Shown here one piece after another: positions 7,961 to 15,941 of a DNA stretch of 32,384 nt. Positions within the stretch are counted from its first letter, which is position 1. Each line of letters opens with the position of its first letter. Source of the stretch: Proteobacteria bacterium CG1_02_64_396 (GTDB taxonomy: Bacteria; Pseudomonadota; MNWR01; CG1-02-64-396); assembly GCA_001872725.1 (NCBI GenBank), contig MNWR01000025.1, positions 1 to 32,384 of the forward strand, written 5' to 3'. Below the pieces are notes generated by a model that searched no databases, was not told where the DNA came from, and was given only the letters and a program-made list of their open reading frames with translations. The translations under genes were made by a program, and so were the position numbers.

Positions 7961-9037
7961 ATGCCCCGACACCCCCTAACCGTGGCGGTCACCGGTCTGA
8001 ACGCCACCGACAATCCGGCCCCCGGCGTCGCGGTGATCCGTGCGCTGCTGGCCGACCCCGAGTTCGACCTGACCATCATCGGGCTCGCCTACGATGCGCT
8101 GGATCCCGGCATCTACATGAACGATCTGTGCGACCGGGTTTATTTGATCCCCTTCCCCTCCAGCGGCGAAGAGGAGCTGCTGGGGCGGCTGGCGGCGATC
8201 CATGCCGAAAACCCCATCGATTTGCTTATCCCCACCCTCGACGCCGAGCTGCTCAGCTTTGTCCACCTCGAAGCGCAGCTCGCCGAGTTGGGGATCAAAA
8301 TGCTGGTTCCGACCGAGGAGACCCTGCGCTTGCGGGGCAAGGATCGGCTGCCCGAACTGGCCGCCAAGGCGGGGATTCCGGCGCCGCGCACCGAGCCGAT
8401 CGGCGATCCCGGCTTTTTTGCGAGTGCCGTCAAAGAGGGATGGCGCTACCCCCTGGTGGTGAAGGGCATCTTCTACGATGCCAAGGTGGTGCACACCGTC
8501 GAGGCGGGGATCGCCGCCTTTCACGCCATTGCCGCCCAGTGGGGGCTGCCGCTGCTGGTGCAGGAGTACGTGGCGGGGGAGGAGTACAACCTATCCGCCG
8601 TGGGGGATGGTGAGGGGCGCTTGCTCGGGCCGGTGATGATGAAAAAGACCTTCCTCACCGAGAAAGGCAAGGGGTGGGCCGGGGTGTCGATCCTCGACCC
8701 CGCCTTTTTGGTCGCCGCCGAAAAACTGGTCGCCGGGCTCAACTGGCGCGGCGGACTGGAGGTCGAGGTCAAGCGCCGTCCCGACGGATCGCTGCTTCTG
8801 CTGGAGATCAACCCCCGCTTCCCCGCCTGGATCTACCTCTCGGTCGGGGTGGGGCGCAACCTGCCCGCCCTGCTGGCGCGGCTGGCGCTCGACCTGCCGC
8901 TGCCCGATTTGACCCCCTACAAAGCCGGGACCATGTTCGTCCGTTTCAGCCAGGACATGATCGTCGATTTGGCCGACTTCGAAGCGGTGGCGGTGACCGG
9001 CCACCTGAACCATGACACCCAAGGAGGCGCCCCATGA
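7961..9037 (+). CDS. ATP-grasp ligase
   Basis: About 358 residues with the layout of carboxylate-amine ligases: a Rossmann-like first domain starting V-A-V-T-G, a central P-L-V-V-K-G ATP-binding segment, L-V-Q-E-Y-V-A-G-E-E-Y, and the metal-binding block L-L-E-I-N-P-R-F-P near residue 282. Such enzymes activate a carboxylate as acyl-phosphate and join it to an amine. The substrate cannot be read from the sequence. The ATG at 7961 follows AAAGGACG. The 3' end overlaps the decarboxylase by ATGA, so the two are translationally coupled and probably act in one pathway. Confidence 0.88.
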   Translation: MPRHPLTVAVTGLNATDNPAPGVAVIRALLADPEFDLTIIGLAYDALDPGIYMNDLCDRVYLIPFPSSGEEELLGRLAAIHAENPIDLLIPTLDAELLSFVHLEAQLAELGIKMLVPTEETLRLRGKDRLPELAAKAGIPAPRTEPIGDPGFFASAVKEGWRYPLVVKGIFYDAKVVHTVEAGIAAFHAIAAQWGLPLLVQEYVAGEEYNLSAVGDGEGRLLGPVMMKKTFLTEKGKGWAGVSILDPAFLVAAEKLVAGLNWRGGLEVEVKRRPDGSLLLLEINPRFPAWIYLSVGVGRNLPALLARLALDLPLPDLTPYKAGTMFVRFSQDMIVDLADFEAVAVTGHLNHDTQGGAP

Positions 9038-10422
9038 ACGCCACCACCACCACCCGTCGTCCCTACGAAAAACCGACCCTGGTCCGCCACGTCGGCGGCA
9101 TGCTCAACAAGTTCGGCCGCTCCGGGTTTGTCCCCCCCATCGAGGCGGTCGACGGGGTGCGAATTCGCGACCTGATCGCCCAGCACGGCTCGCCGCTCTT
9201 TGTCATCAGCGAGCAGAAGGTGCGCAGCAATGTGCGCCGTCTGCGCGACGCCTTCACCCGTCGTTACCCCAAGGTGCGCATCGGCTGGTCCTACAAAACC
9301 AACTATCTGGGGGCGGTGTGCGGGATCATGCACCAGGAGGGATCCTGGGCCGAGGTGGTCAGCGACTTCGAATACGAAAAGGCGCGCGATCTGGGGGTGC
9401 CGGGCGACAAGATCCTCTTCAACGGCCCCGGCAAAAACCGGGCGATCCTGGAGCGGGCGATCAAGGAGGGGGCCCACCTGCATGTCGATCACTTCGACGA
9501 ACTCTTCCTCATCGAGGAGCTGGCCCAGGAGCTCGATACCGAGGTCAACCTCACCATCCGCCTGAACATGGATACCCACCACGCCCCGGTTTGGGGGCGG
9601 TTCGGGTTCTCCATCGAGGCGGGGCAGGCCTTCGACGCGGCGCGGCGCATCGCCTCCTGCGACAAACTCCACTTGACCGGGCTGCACAGCCACGTCGGCA
9701 CCTTCATCCTCGACAAGGAGGCCTACGCCGAGGAGATCAAGTCGCTGGTCGCCTTCATGAACGAGGCCGAGGCGATTACCGGCGACACCATCGAGACCCT
9801 CGACATCGGCGGCGGCTTCGCCTCGAAGAACGCCCTACAGGGGACCTACCTGCCCCCCGAACAGGTGGTGCCCAGCTACGAGCAATACGCCGAAACCGTT
9901 TGCGGTGCCCTGATGGCGGCGACCCGGGGCCGCAAGGCGCTGCCGACCTTGGTGCTGGAAACCGGGCGGGCCCTGATCGATGACACCGAGATACTGGTGA
10001 CCTCGGTGGTGGCCAATAAGCGGCTGCCCAACGGACGGCGGGCCGTGGTGGTCGACGCCGGGGTGGGGGTGCTGTTCACCGCCTTTTGGTACAACCACGC
10101 CCTGCATCCGACCCGTACCTTGACCGGTCAGCCCGAGGAGTGCGCCGTCTTCGGCCCGCTGTGCATGAACATCGACGTGGTGCGCCAAACGGTGGTGCTG
10201 CCGCCGCTGCCGGTGGGCGAGCCTTTGGTGGTCACCCCGGTGGGGGCCTACAACAACACCCAGTGGATGCAGTTCATCCAGTACCGCCCCGCCGTCGTGA
10301 TGGTCCACCCCGAGCAAAAGGTCTCGGTGGTGCGCCGGGCCGAAAAGCTGCAAGACGTGATCGGCTGCGAGGCGGTGCCGGAGCATCTGGGGGCGAAGTT
10401 TCCCGAGGGGATGGGGCGGTGA
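9034..10422 (+). CDS. PLP-dependent decarboxylase, DAP-decarboxylase-like, with leader-like N-terminus
   Basis: 462 residues of the fold-type III family of diaminopimelate/ornithine decarboxylases. The PLP lysine is K88 in W-S-Y-K-T-N-Y. Other family blocks are H-S-H-V-G-T, the phosphate loop D-I-G-G-G-F, and E-T-G-R-A. It probably decarboxylates an amino acid or an amino-acid conjugate made by the neighbouring ligase. It is not a clear housekeeping lysA. Oddly, the first 28 residues contain R-P-Y-E-K-P-T-L-V-R-H-V-G-G, close to the Y-x-x-P-x-L leader motif recognised by PqqD-like domains in lasso-peptide systems, and a PqqD-like domain is encoded two genes upstream. The start is the ATG in the ATGA overlap, with AAGGAGG before it. 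Confidence 0.88.
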   Translation: MNATTTTRRPYEKPTLVRHVGGMLNKFGRSGFVPPIEAVDGVRIRDLIAQHGSPLFVISEQKVRSNVRRLRDAFTRRYPKVRIGWSYKTNYLGAVCGIMHQEGSWAEVVSDFEYEKARDLGVPGDKILFNGPGKNRAILERAIKEGAHLHVDHFDELFLIEELAQELDTEVNLTIRLNMDTHHAPVWGRFGFSIEAGQAFDAARRIASCDKLHLTGLHSHVGTFILDKEAYAEEIKSLVAFMNEAEAITGDTIETLDIGGGFASKNALQGTYLPPEQVVPSYEQYAETVCGALMAATRGRKALPTLVLETGRALIDDTEILVTSVVANKRLPNGRRAVVVDAGVGVLFTAFWYNHALHPTRTLTGQPEECAVFGPLCMNIDVVRQTVVLPPLPVGEPLVVTPVGAYNNTQWMQFIQYRPAVVMVHPEQKVSVVRRAEKLQDVIGCEAVPEHLGAKFPEGMGR

Positions 10423-10468
10423 GGAGGAAGACCCCCAAGGGTGCGGCTGGGGGGGGCAGGCGGCACAC

Positions 10469-10500
10469 CCCGGCACCCCCTCGCCGGGCCGGGTGCTGGG
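10469..10500. other. GC-rich hairpin in the gap before the urea-transporter fusion
   Basis: CCCGGCACCC at 10469-10478 pairs with GGGTGCTGGG at 10491-10500 with one G-T pair. No T-tract follows. It could slow or partly end transcription in the 150-base gap between the decarboxylase and the next gene. I see no gene in the gap. Confidence 0.3.
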
Positions 10501-10574
10501 TCCACCGATTCTCGGACAGAGTTCTGCTTCCATAGTCCCCATCGACCACTTCCGTCTTGCAGGGAGGCGACCCC

Positions 10575-12755
10575 ATGACCCACGACGACCTACCTAAAAA
10601 ACACTGGCTCGCCCCCCTCGACGAGCTGGCCCGGGCCTACGCCGCCATCGGGTTTCTTCCCTTTCCCAAGGCGGGGTGGCTGTTCGCCGCCGCCACCTTT
10701 GTCTTCCCCAACACGGCGCTGGCCGGACTCCTCGGGGGGGCGATGGGGCTGATGGTGGCGCGGCTGCTCGGCTTGGGAACAAGCCCTCAAGAGCGGGGCT
10801 GGATTGCCTTCAACGCCCTGCTTGTCGGTCTTTCGCTGGGCGCCTTCTATCGGCTGGATCTGCACCTGCTGCCGCTGCTGGCGGCGGGGAGCATCATGGC
10901 GGTGCTGCTGACCGAAACCTTGCATGTGGTGCTGGGGCGGCTGCTGGGATTGCCGGTGCTGTCGCTCCCCTTCGTGTTCACCACGCTGCCCCTCTATTTC
11001 GCCATCCAGGGGTTCGGCAACATCGGCTTTTACCCGGCGCTGCTGGTCCACCGCGATCCCCTCTTTCCACCGCTGATCGACAGCTTCTTCACCCACTTAG
11101 GGGCGGCCCTTTTTGCCCCCCATCCGGTGGCGGGGATGCTGATCTTCATCGGCTTGCTCATCGCCTCGCGTTGGCTGGCGCTGCTGGCGGTCAGCGGTTT
11201 TGCGGCAGGCGGCCTGTTTCAGGTGGTCATGACCGGTTTTCTGCCCTCGATGCCCGGCTCCTGGGTCGGCTTCAACGATATGTTCACCGCCATGGCGGTG
11301 GGGGGGGTCTTCGTGGTTCCGGGGCTGCGCGCCTGGATTCTGGCGGTCGCCGCCGCCATGGTGACCTCGCTGGTGGCGGCGAGCCTAACCTCGATTCTGG
11401 CCATTTCGGGTCTGCCGATCCTGGCCCTGCCTTTCAATCTGGTTACCTTGACCCTGCTGCTGACCCTGGCCCAGCGCCCCCATCCGGTGGCCCCTTACCT
11501 GATTCTGCACCGCCCCGATCTGCCCGAGGTCAGCCGCCGCCGGGCGAGTTTGGCCCAGGCGCGGCTGGGTGCCATCGAAAGCCTGCCATTGCGCCCCCCC
11601 TTCTTGGGGCAATGGAGCATCTACCAGGGGTTCGACGGCCCCCACACCCATCGCGGCCCCTGGCGCCATGCGCTCGACTTTATTGTGTTGGGGGACGACG
11701 GTAGGTCGTTCGAGGGGGAGGGGAGCAAGGTCGAGGATTACCACTGCTTCGGGCTGCCGGTGGTCGCCCCTGCGGCGGGGACGGTCACCCAGATTCGCGA
11801 CCACCTGCCCGACACCCAACCGGGCGATCTGGGGGCGCGCGACGCCTGGGGCAACGTGGTGGTGTTGCAGGTCTCCCCCTACCGCTATGTGGTGCTGGCC
11901 CATCTGATGCCCTATTCGATCAAGGTTAAGGTGGGTGATCGGGTCGAGCTGGGGCAAACCCTGGCCCGCTGCGGCGCCTCGGGCCGCGCCCCCCAGCCCC
12001 ACCTGCACATGCAGGTTCAGCAGACCCCGACCGTGGGGGATGCGACCCTCCCTTTCCACCTCACCGCCCTGATCGATGAAACCGGCCACTACCGGCTGCA
12101 TACCATTCCGGTTCAAGGGGGGAGCGTCACCCCGGTGGAGCCCTCCCCCGCCTTGGCGCCGCTCCTCCATCCCCCGGTCGGCACCCAGTGGCGTTTTGCC
12201 TGGGAAGACAATCAAGGGGGAGGTGGTGAGGAGGTGCTCACCCTGAGCGCAACCTTGCTCGGGGAGCTGCGACTCAGCAGCGGTGGCGGCGGTTCGGTGG
12301 GGATCAACCTGGCGCACGGGGTGACCACCCTGTTTGATCCGGTCGGGGTCGACACCCCGGTGCTGGCGATCCTGATGCAGGCCACGGGGATCACCCCCCA
12401 CGCCGACGAGACGGGGATGACCTGGGTGGACGCCCCGGACCCCTCGTGGCTCTTTTTGCCCACCCTGCGGCGGGGGCGGGAGATCCTCTTCGATTTGGGC
12501 TGGCCCGAGCCGGTCGGGGTTTCGTTAAGCCGTGAGGCGACCCGGGAGGGGTGGCGGCAAACCGCGGTGCTGCGTCTGAAACAGGCCGGTTTGCCCGACC
12601 TGGTTCAAGAGGCGAGCGCCACCTTTGTGCGGGGTCAGCTCGGCCCCGACACCCTGAGCGGCACCTTTCGCGGCCGCGCCATCACCGCCCAGCAAACCGG
12701 GCGGCAACAAATTGCCGATGTCGGCATTCCAGGAGGAGCGGATGAGCCCCAGTAA
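10575..12755 (+). CDS. Urea-transporter-like membrane domain fused to an M23 metallopeptidase
   Basis: 726 residues. The first 310 or so are hydrophobic, with about ten predicted membrane segments, and resemble the bacterial UT urea-channel family (P-L-Y-F-A-I-Q-G-F-G-N-I-G-F-Y-P and G-L-F-Q-V-V). From about residue 355 comes a soluble domain with the LytM/M23 zinc sites: H-A-L-D-F near residue 365 and H-L-H-M near residue 476, with V-V-A-P-A-A-G-T-V and W-G-N-V-V-V-L between them. M23 enzymes usually cut peptidoglycan cross-links. A further 200 residues of unknown, probably beta-rich sequence follow. The ATG at 10575 has GGGAGG before it. The fusion suggests uptake of a small amide coupled to work on a periplasmic peptide. 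The transported solute is not known. Confidence 0.8.
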   Translation: MTHDDLPKKHWLAPLDELARAYAAIGFLPFPKAGWLFAAATFVFPNTALAGLLGGAMGLMVARLLGLGTSPQERGWIAFNALLVGLSLGAFYRLDLHLLPLLAAGSIMAVLLTETLHVVLGRLLGLPVLSLPFVFTTLPLYFAIQGFGNIGFYPALLVHRDPLFPPLIDSFFTHLGAALFAPHPVAGMLIFIGLLIASRWLALLAVSGFAAGGLFQVVMTGFLPSMPGSWVGFNDMFTAMAVGGVFVVPGLRAWILAVAAAMVTSLVAASLTSILAISGLPILALPFNLVTLTLLLTLAQRPHPVAPYLILHRPDLPEVSRRRASLAQARLGAIESLPLRPPFLGQWSIYQGFDGPHTHRGPWRHALDFIVLGDDGRSFEGEGSKVEDYHCFGLPVVAPAAGTVTQIRDHLPDTQPGDLGARDAWGNVVVLQVSPYRYVVLAHLMPYSIKVKVGDRVELGQTLARCGASGRAPQPHLHMQVQQTPTVGDATLPFHLTALIDETGHYRLHTIPVQGGSVTPVEPSPALAPLLHPPVGTQWRFAWEDNQGGGGEEVLTLSATLLGELRLSSGGGGSVGINLAHGVTTLFDPVGVDTPVLAILMQATGITPHADETGMTWVDAPDPSWLFLPTLRRGREILFDLGWPEPVGVSLSREATREGWRQTAVLRLKQAGLPDLVQEASATFVRGQLGPDTLSGTFRGRAITAQQTGRQQIADVGIPGGADEPQ

Positions 12756-13605
12756 AACTCGGATCTTCGTCTTGGCGGCGCTCTGCCTGGGCGCCCCGGC
12801 GGCGGCGCCGGTAGCCCATGCGGGGATGGTTTGGACCCCCACCGTTAATCTCGACGGATACGCGCTGCTGTATACAGGATCCAACACCCGGCAAGGGGGG
12901 ATCGGTGCCAAGGCGAGCCTCGCTACCACCTATCTGGAGCGGTGGCGCCTGCGCGGTTCAGCCATTCTGGAGTCGGTCGGTTTCAAGGATGGCAGCGGTA
13001 TTCTTCAACACGGGTTTTCGCTTGGGGCTGGGGTGAATTTCTTCAGCGATAGCCCCGCCGGGGTGTGGGCTTTGGACGGCGATCTGTTCAAGATCGACAA
13101 CAACGACGCCACCGGACAAAGCGGCAACCTCTCGGTCGCCGCCCTGCGGTTGTCGTTCAGCGACCGGGGGGGGAGAGGGGCGGTGGGGATCGGAGCCGTC
13201 CGCTCCCACTACGGCGATCTGGGGATCGACGTCACCCAGGGCGACCTGGGGGGTCGGCTCTATTTCGACCACGGAACCTATCTTGCTTTGGGGTTGCGCA
13301 GCATCGCTCCCGGCGCCGCCTCACCCACCCTGGCCTACATGGGGGAGGTCGGTTGGACCACCGACTCGGGGACCCTATCGGCCTGGGGTCGGGGGGGGAC
13401 TCAGCAGTTCGCGGTCGACGCCGACCAAGGCTGGATCGTCAACTTGGCCGACCGGCAGCAAAAGGGGGGTGGCCTGCAATGGCGGGGCCATTTCGACCGC
13501 TGGAGCTCCTGGAAAATCGGCGCCTTTTGGGAACAACTCAGCCCCACCACCGGGGGGGTCTACAACAGTGTGGGGGGCAGCGCCTCCCTCTTTTATGCGT
13601 GGTAA
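12742..13605 (+). CDS. Secreted protein, probable outer-membrane beta-barrel
   Basis: 287 residues. A clear signal peptide ends near A-H-A-G (about residue 28). The rest is Gly/aromatic-rich with alternating polar and hydrophobic stretches, and the chain ends in F-Y-A-W, an aromatic last residue as expected for an outer-membrane barrel. I do not recognise a named family. The ATG at 12742 lies inside the 3' end of the urea-transporter fusion (14-base overlap) behind AGGAGGAG, so it belongs to the same operon. Confidence 0.7.
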   Translation: MSPSKTRIFVLAALCLGAPAAAPVAHAGMVWTPTVNLDGYALLYTGSNTRQGGIGAKASLATTYLERWRLRGSAILESVGFKDGSGILQHGFSLGAGVNFFSDSPAGVWALDGDLFKIDNNDATGQSGNLSVAALRLSFSDRGGRGAVGIGAVRSHYGDLGIDVTQGDLGGRLYFDHGTYLALGLRSIAPGAASPTLAYMGEVGWTTDSGTLSAWGRGGTQQFAVDADQGWIVNLADRQQKGGGLQWRGHFDRWSSWKIGAFWEQLSPTTGGVYNSVGGSASLFYAW

Positions 13606-13618
13606 GGAGAACAAAACG

Positions 13619-14263
13619 ATGAGGAATCCCATTCATGGCGGTCTACTGGCCTTGATGTTGATCGCCGGATTGAGCCTCGCCGGTGTTGCCCAGGCGCAGC
13701 CCAGCACCACGGTCGAAGACAAACTCGCGACCTCGTATCAGCTTGAGGTGCAGGGCAAATACCCCGAAGCACTGGCAGCGCTCAGCGACATCATTCCCAA
13801 CGGCACCGGGGTCGCCGAGTTTTTGGCGCTGCGCAGCGGTTGGCTGCTCTACCTGGCCGAGCGCTACGGCGATGCGTTGGAGGCCTACCAACGGGCCGCC
13901 ACCCTCAACCCCCGCTCGGTCGAGGCGCACCTGGGGGCGAGCCTGCCGTTGATGGCCCAATACCGCTGGCGCGAGGCGGCCCAGGAGTGCCGCAACGCCC
14001 TGAAAATCGCCCCCGGCAATCAGACTGCCGCAGTGCGTCTGGTGGTGCTGACCACCTACCTGGCCGATTGGAGTCAGATCGCCGAGACGGCCCGGCAGGT
14101 CCACGCCATGTACCCCACCGATCTGGATGCCCTGTATTGGCTGGCGCGGGGATTGTCGGAATCGGGTCAGCTCAACGAGGCTCGCCCCTATTGGCGGCAA
14201 TTGCAGGCGTTGGTCCCAGGTCACGCCGAGGCCAAGGCGTGGCTGGAGGTGCCTGTTTCATAG
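13619..14263 (+). CDS. Periplasmic tetratricopeptide-repeat protein
   Basis: 214 residues with a signal peptide (hydrophobic run ending A-Q-A-Q near residue 24) and about four to five TPR units (for example Y-G-D-A-L-E-A-Y-Q-R-A-A-T-L-N-P and W-R-E-A-A-Q-E-C-R-N-A-L-K-I-A-P). TPR proteins act as scaffolds. It starts 13 bases after the barrel gene behind AAGGAG, and is the last gene of the cluster begun at 7123. It may hold the periplasmic parts of that system together. Confidence 0.82.
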   Translation: MRNPIHGGLLALMLIAGLSLAGVAQAQPSTTVEDKLATSYQLEVQGKYPEALAALSDIIPNGTGVAEFLALRSGWLLYLAERYGDALEAYQRAATLNPRSVEAHLGASLPLMAQYRWREAAQECRNALKIAPGNQTAAVRLVVLTTYLADWSQIAETARQVHAMYPTDLDALYWLARGLSESGQLNEARPYWRQLQALVPGHAEAKAWLEVPVS

Positions 14264-14280
14264 GGGTCGTGTTGGGTTGG

Positions 14281-14682
14281 GGCGGTGTTGCCCCCTCATT
14301 CGCGGTCGGGGACCGCTCCTACAAAGGGGTGTTGGCGCCGCCATGGGGCTTGTGGGAGGCGACTTCTGTCGCCGAAGCGAAGCCGGGGCGGTGGGTTTGG
14401 CTCCAGGTTGAGGCGGCCTTGGTTTCGGCGTCCCCCCGGTTGGGGGCGGTGTTGCCCCCTCATTCGCGGTCGGGGACCGCTCCTACAAAGGGGTGTTGGC
14501 GCCGCCATGGCCTGTGGGAGGCGACCTCTGTCGCCGAAGCGAAGCTGGGGTGGTGGGTTTGGCTCCAGGTTGAGGCGGCCTTGGCTTCGGCGTCACCCCG
14601 GTTTGGGGGCGGTGTTGTCCCCTCACTCGCGGTCGGGGACCGCTCCTACAAAGAGGTGTTGGCGCCGAAGCGAAGCTGGGTA
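14281..14682. repeat. Tandem array of about 164-bp units made of REP-like palindromes
   Basis: Units begin at 14281, 14445 and 14608 (third partial). Each holds the palindrome GCGGTCGGGGACCGC followed by TCCTACAAA. The first two also carry GGCGACxTCTGTCGCC in GTGGGAGGCGAC...GTCGCCGAAGC. The motif GTAGGAGCGGTC/GTAGGAGGCGAC is like the REP family of gammaproteobacteria. The whole gap 14264-14807 has no supportable gene. Confidence 0.85.
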
Positions 14683-14807
14683 GACGCACCTAGCCCAAGG
14701 TTGGGGCAACCAACCCGATCCCGAGTTTTCCCTCACTTTAAGACCACTGTAAAACCCTTGGACGGATCCCTCGTTTCTCTCACCCCCACCCTCGTGCGAG
14801 GTGGCCC

Positions 14808-15593
14808 ATGAGCCTCGACACCGTATTGCTCGATCTCGATGGGGTGCTTTATGTCGGCGACACCCCCATCCCCGGCGCTGTCCAAGCCGTGCAAACCCTG
14901 CAAGAGCGGGGCTACCGGCTGGCCGGAGTGACCAACACCTCGACCCGCAGTCGGGCTCAGGTTCATGCCAAACTTGGCGCCCTGGGTTTTTCCCTTCCCC
15001 GCAGCCATCTCTTCACCCCCGCCGCCCTGGCGGTAGCCAACATCGGTGCCCGTAAGGCGGCCCTCTTCATTCATCCCCATTTGGCCGAGGATTTCCAAAC
15101 GGTCACCCGTGACGACGCCGATCCCGAGGTGGTGGTGATGGGCGATGTGGGGGGGCAGGGCTACTCAGGGGCGACCCTGCAACAGATCTTCACCCAGGTG
15201 ATGGGGGGGGCGCAGTTGATTGCCTTGCACAAAAACCGCTATTGGCTCACAGAGCAGGGGTTGCACATCGACCTGGGGGCGTTTGTTGCCGCCATCGAAT
15301 ACGCCACCGGGCGGCAGGCGGTGGTGTTGGGCAAACCGGCCACCCCCTTTTTTACCGAGGTTCTGGCCGCCCTGAACACCACCCCCGAACGGGCCTTGAT
15401 GGTGGGGGACGATCTTGAGGCCGATGTGGGGGGGGCGCAGGGGGCGGGGCTCAGGGGGGCGTTGGTGCAGACAGGCAAATTCCGCCCCGAGGTGTTGGCC
15501 CGCTCCCCCATTGTTCCCAGCGCGGTGTTGTCGAGTATTCGCGATCTCCCGGGGTGGTTGGAGCGGTTGAGCAGGGAAAAGGCGCCCGGTTGA
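14808..15593 (+). CDS. HAD-superfamily phosphatase, LHPP/NagD type
   Basis: 261 residues. HAD motif I is V-L-L-D-L-D-G-V-L-Y at the N-terminus, with V-T-N-T-S near residue 44 as motif II. Motif III/IV is seen as V-L-G-K-P-A-T and M-V-G-D-D-L-E-A-D-V. The cap domain lies between motifs II and III (subclass IIA). Relatives hydrolyse small phosphoesters or phospho-amino acids; the specific substrate is unclear. It stands alone between the REP array and a dispersed repeat, so it gives no operon clue. Confidence 0.9.
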   Translation: MSLDTVLLDLDGVLYVGDTPIPGAVQAVQTLQERGYRLAGVTNTSTRSRAQVHAKLGALGFSLPRSHLFTPAALAVANIGARKAALFIHPHLAEDFQTVTRDDADPEVVVMGDVGGQGYSGATLQQIFTQVMGGAQLIALHKNRYWLTEQGLHIDLGAFVAAIEYATGRQAVVLGKPATPFFTEVLAALNTTPERALMVGDDLEADVGGAQGAGLRGALVQTGKFRPEVLARSPIVPSAVLSSIRDLPGWLERLSREKAPG

Positions 15594-15631
15594 TCCCAAG
15601 GGGGTATCATCGCCCGCGGCGGCGCATTTCA

Positions 15632-15853
15632 GGGCATCCCTAAATACCGCCTTCTTGGCGGTATTTGGAGAAACGCTGATTCAAGGCCGCCTGCCTTGAA
15701 TCAGCACGCTCCGCCAGAACCAAAAGTAGGTGTTCTGAAGCGAGTGGTTTTTGCTTCGCTTTTAAAAGCAGTCATTTACGTTCCTGATTTTGGCAGCCCA
15801 TCCCTGGGTTGCTCGGAAGCACTGAATAAATCAGCGCTTCCTTAGGGATGCCC
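15632..15853. repeat. Dispersed structured repeat, copy 1 (MITE-like, 12-bp TIR)
   Basis: The ends GGGCATCCCTAA (15632-15643) and TTAGGGATGCCC (15842-15853) are perfect inverted repeats bounding 222 bp. Inside are three hairpins: AATACCGCC/GGCGGTATT, GCTGATTCAAGGC/GCCTTGAATCAGC and GGAAGCxCTGA/TCAGCGCTTCC. A long stretch matches copy 2 at 21983-22172 closely, including TTACGTTCCTGATTTTGGCA. No transposase is encoded. It fills most of the gap 15594-15941. Confidence 0.8.
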
Positions 15854-15890
15854 GTCCGAACCATTGGCAGGATCGGACGTCGAATTGTGC

Positions 15891-15910
15891 AGACGTTTTG
15901 AGACGTTTTG
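15891..15910 (+). promoter_or_regulatory. 10-bp tandem direct repeat before the DUF4114 gene
   Basis: AGACGTTTTG occurs twice in exact tandem 30 bases before the start codon. The spacing of one helical turn fits a protein-binding site, but no regulator can be named. Confidence 0.3.
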
Positions 15911-15941
15911 GCGTTGAAAATGACGCGGGAAGGGGGCTGTG

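Noticed and set aside
10419-10535. Small Arg/Gly/Pro-rich frame after the decarboxylase stop
   Set aside because: Composition is what GC-rich noncoding DNA gives, and it runs through the hairpin at 10469-10500; no support as a gene.
14281-14682. CRISPR array
   Set aside because: Units of about 164 bp repeated end to end with no spacers; they are REP-like palindromes.
15862-15880. Possible sigma-54 promoter (TTGGCAGG) before the DUF4114 gene
   Set aside because: The required GC/TTGC element at the -12 position is not found at the right distance.
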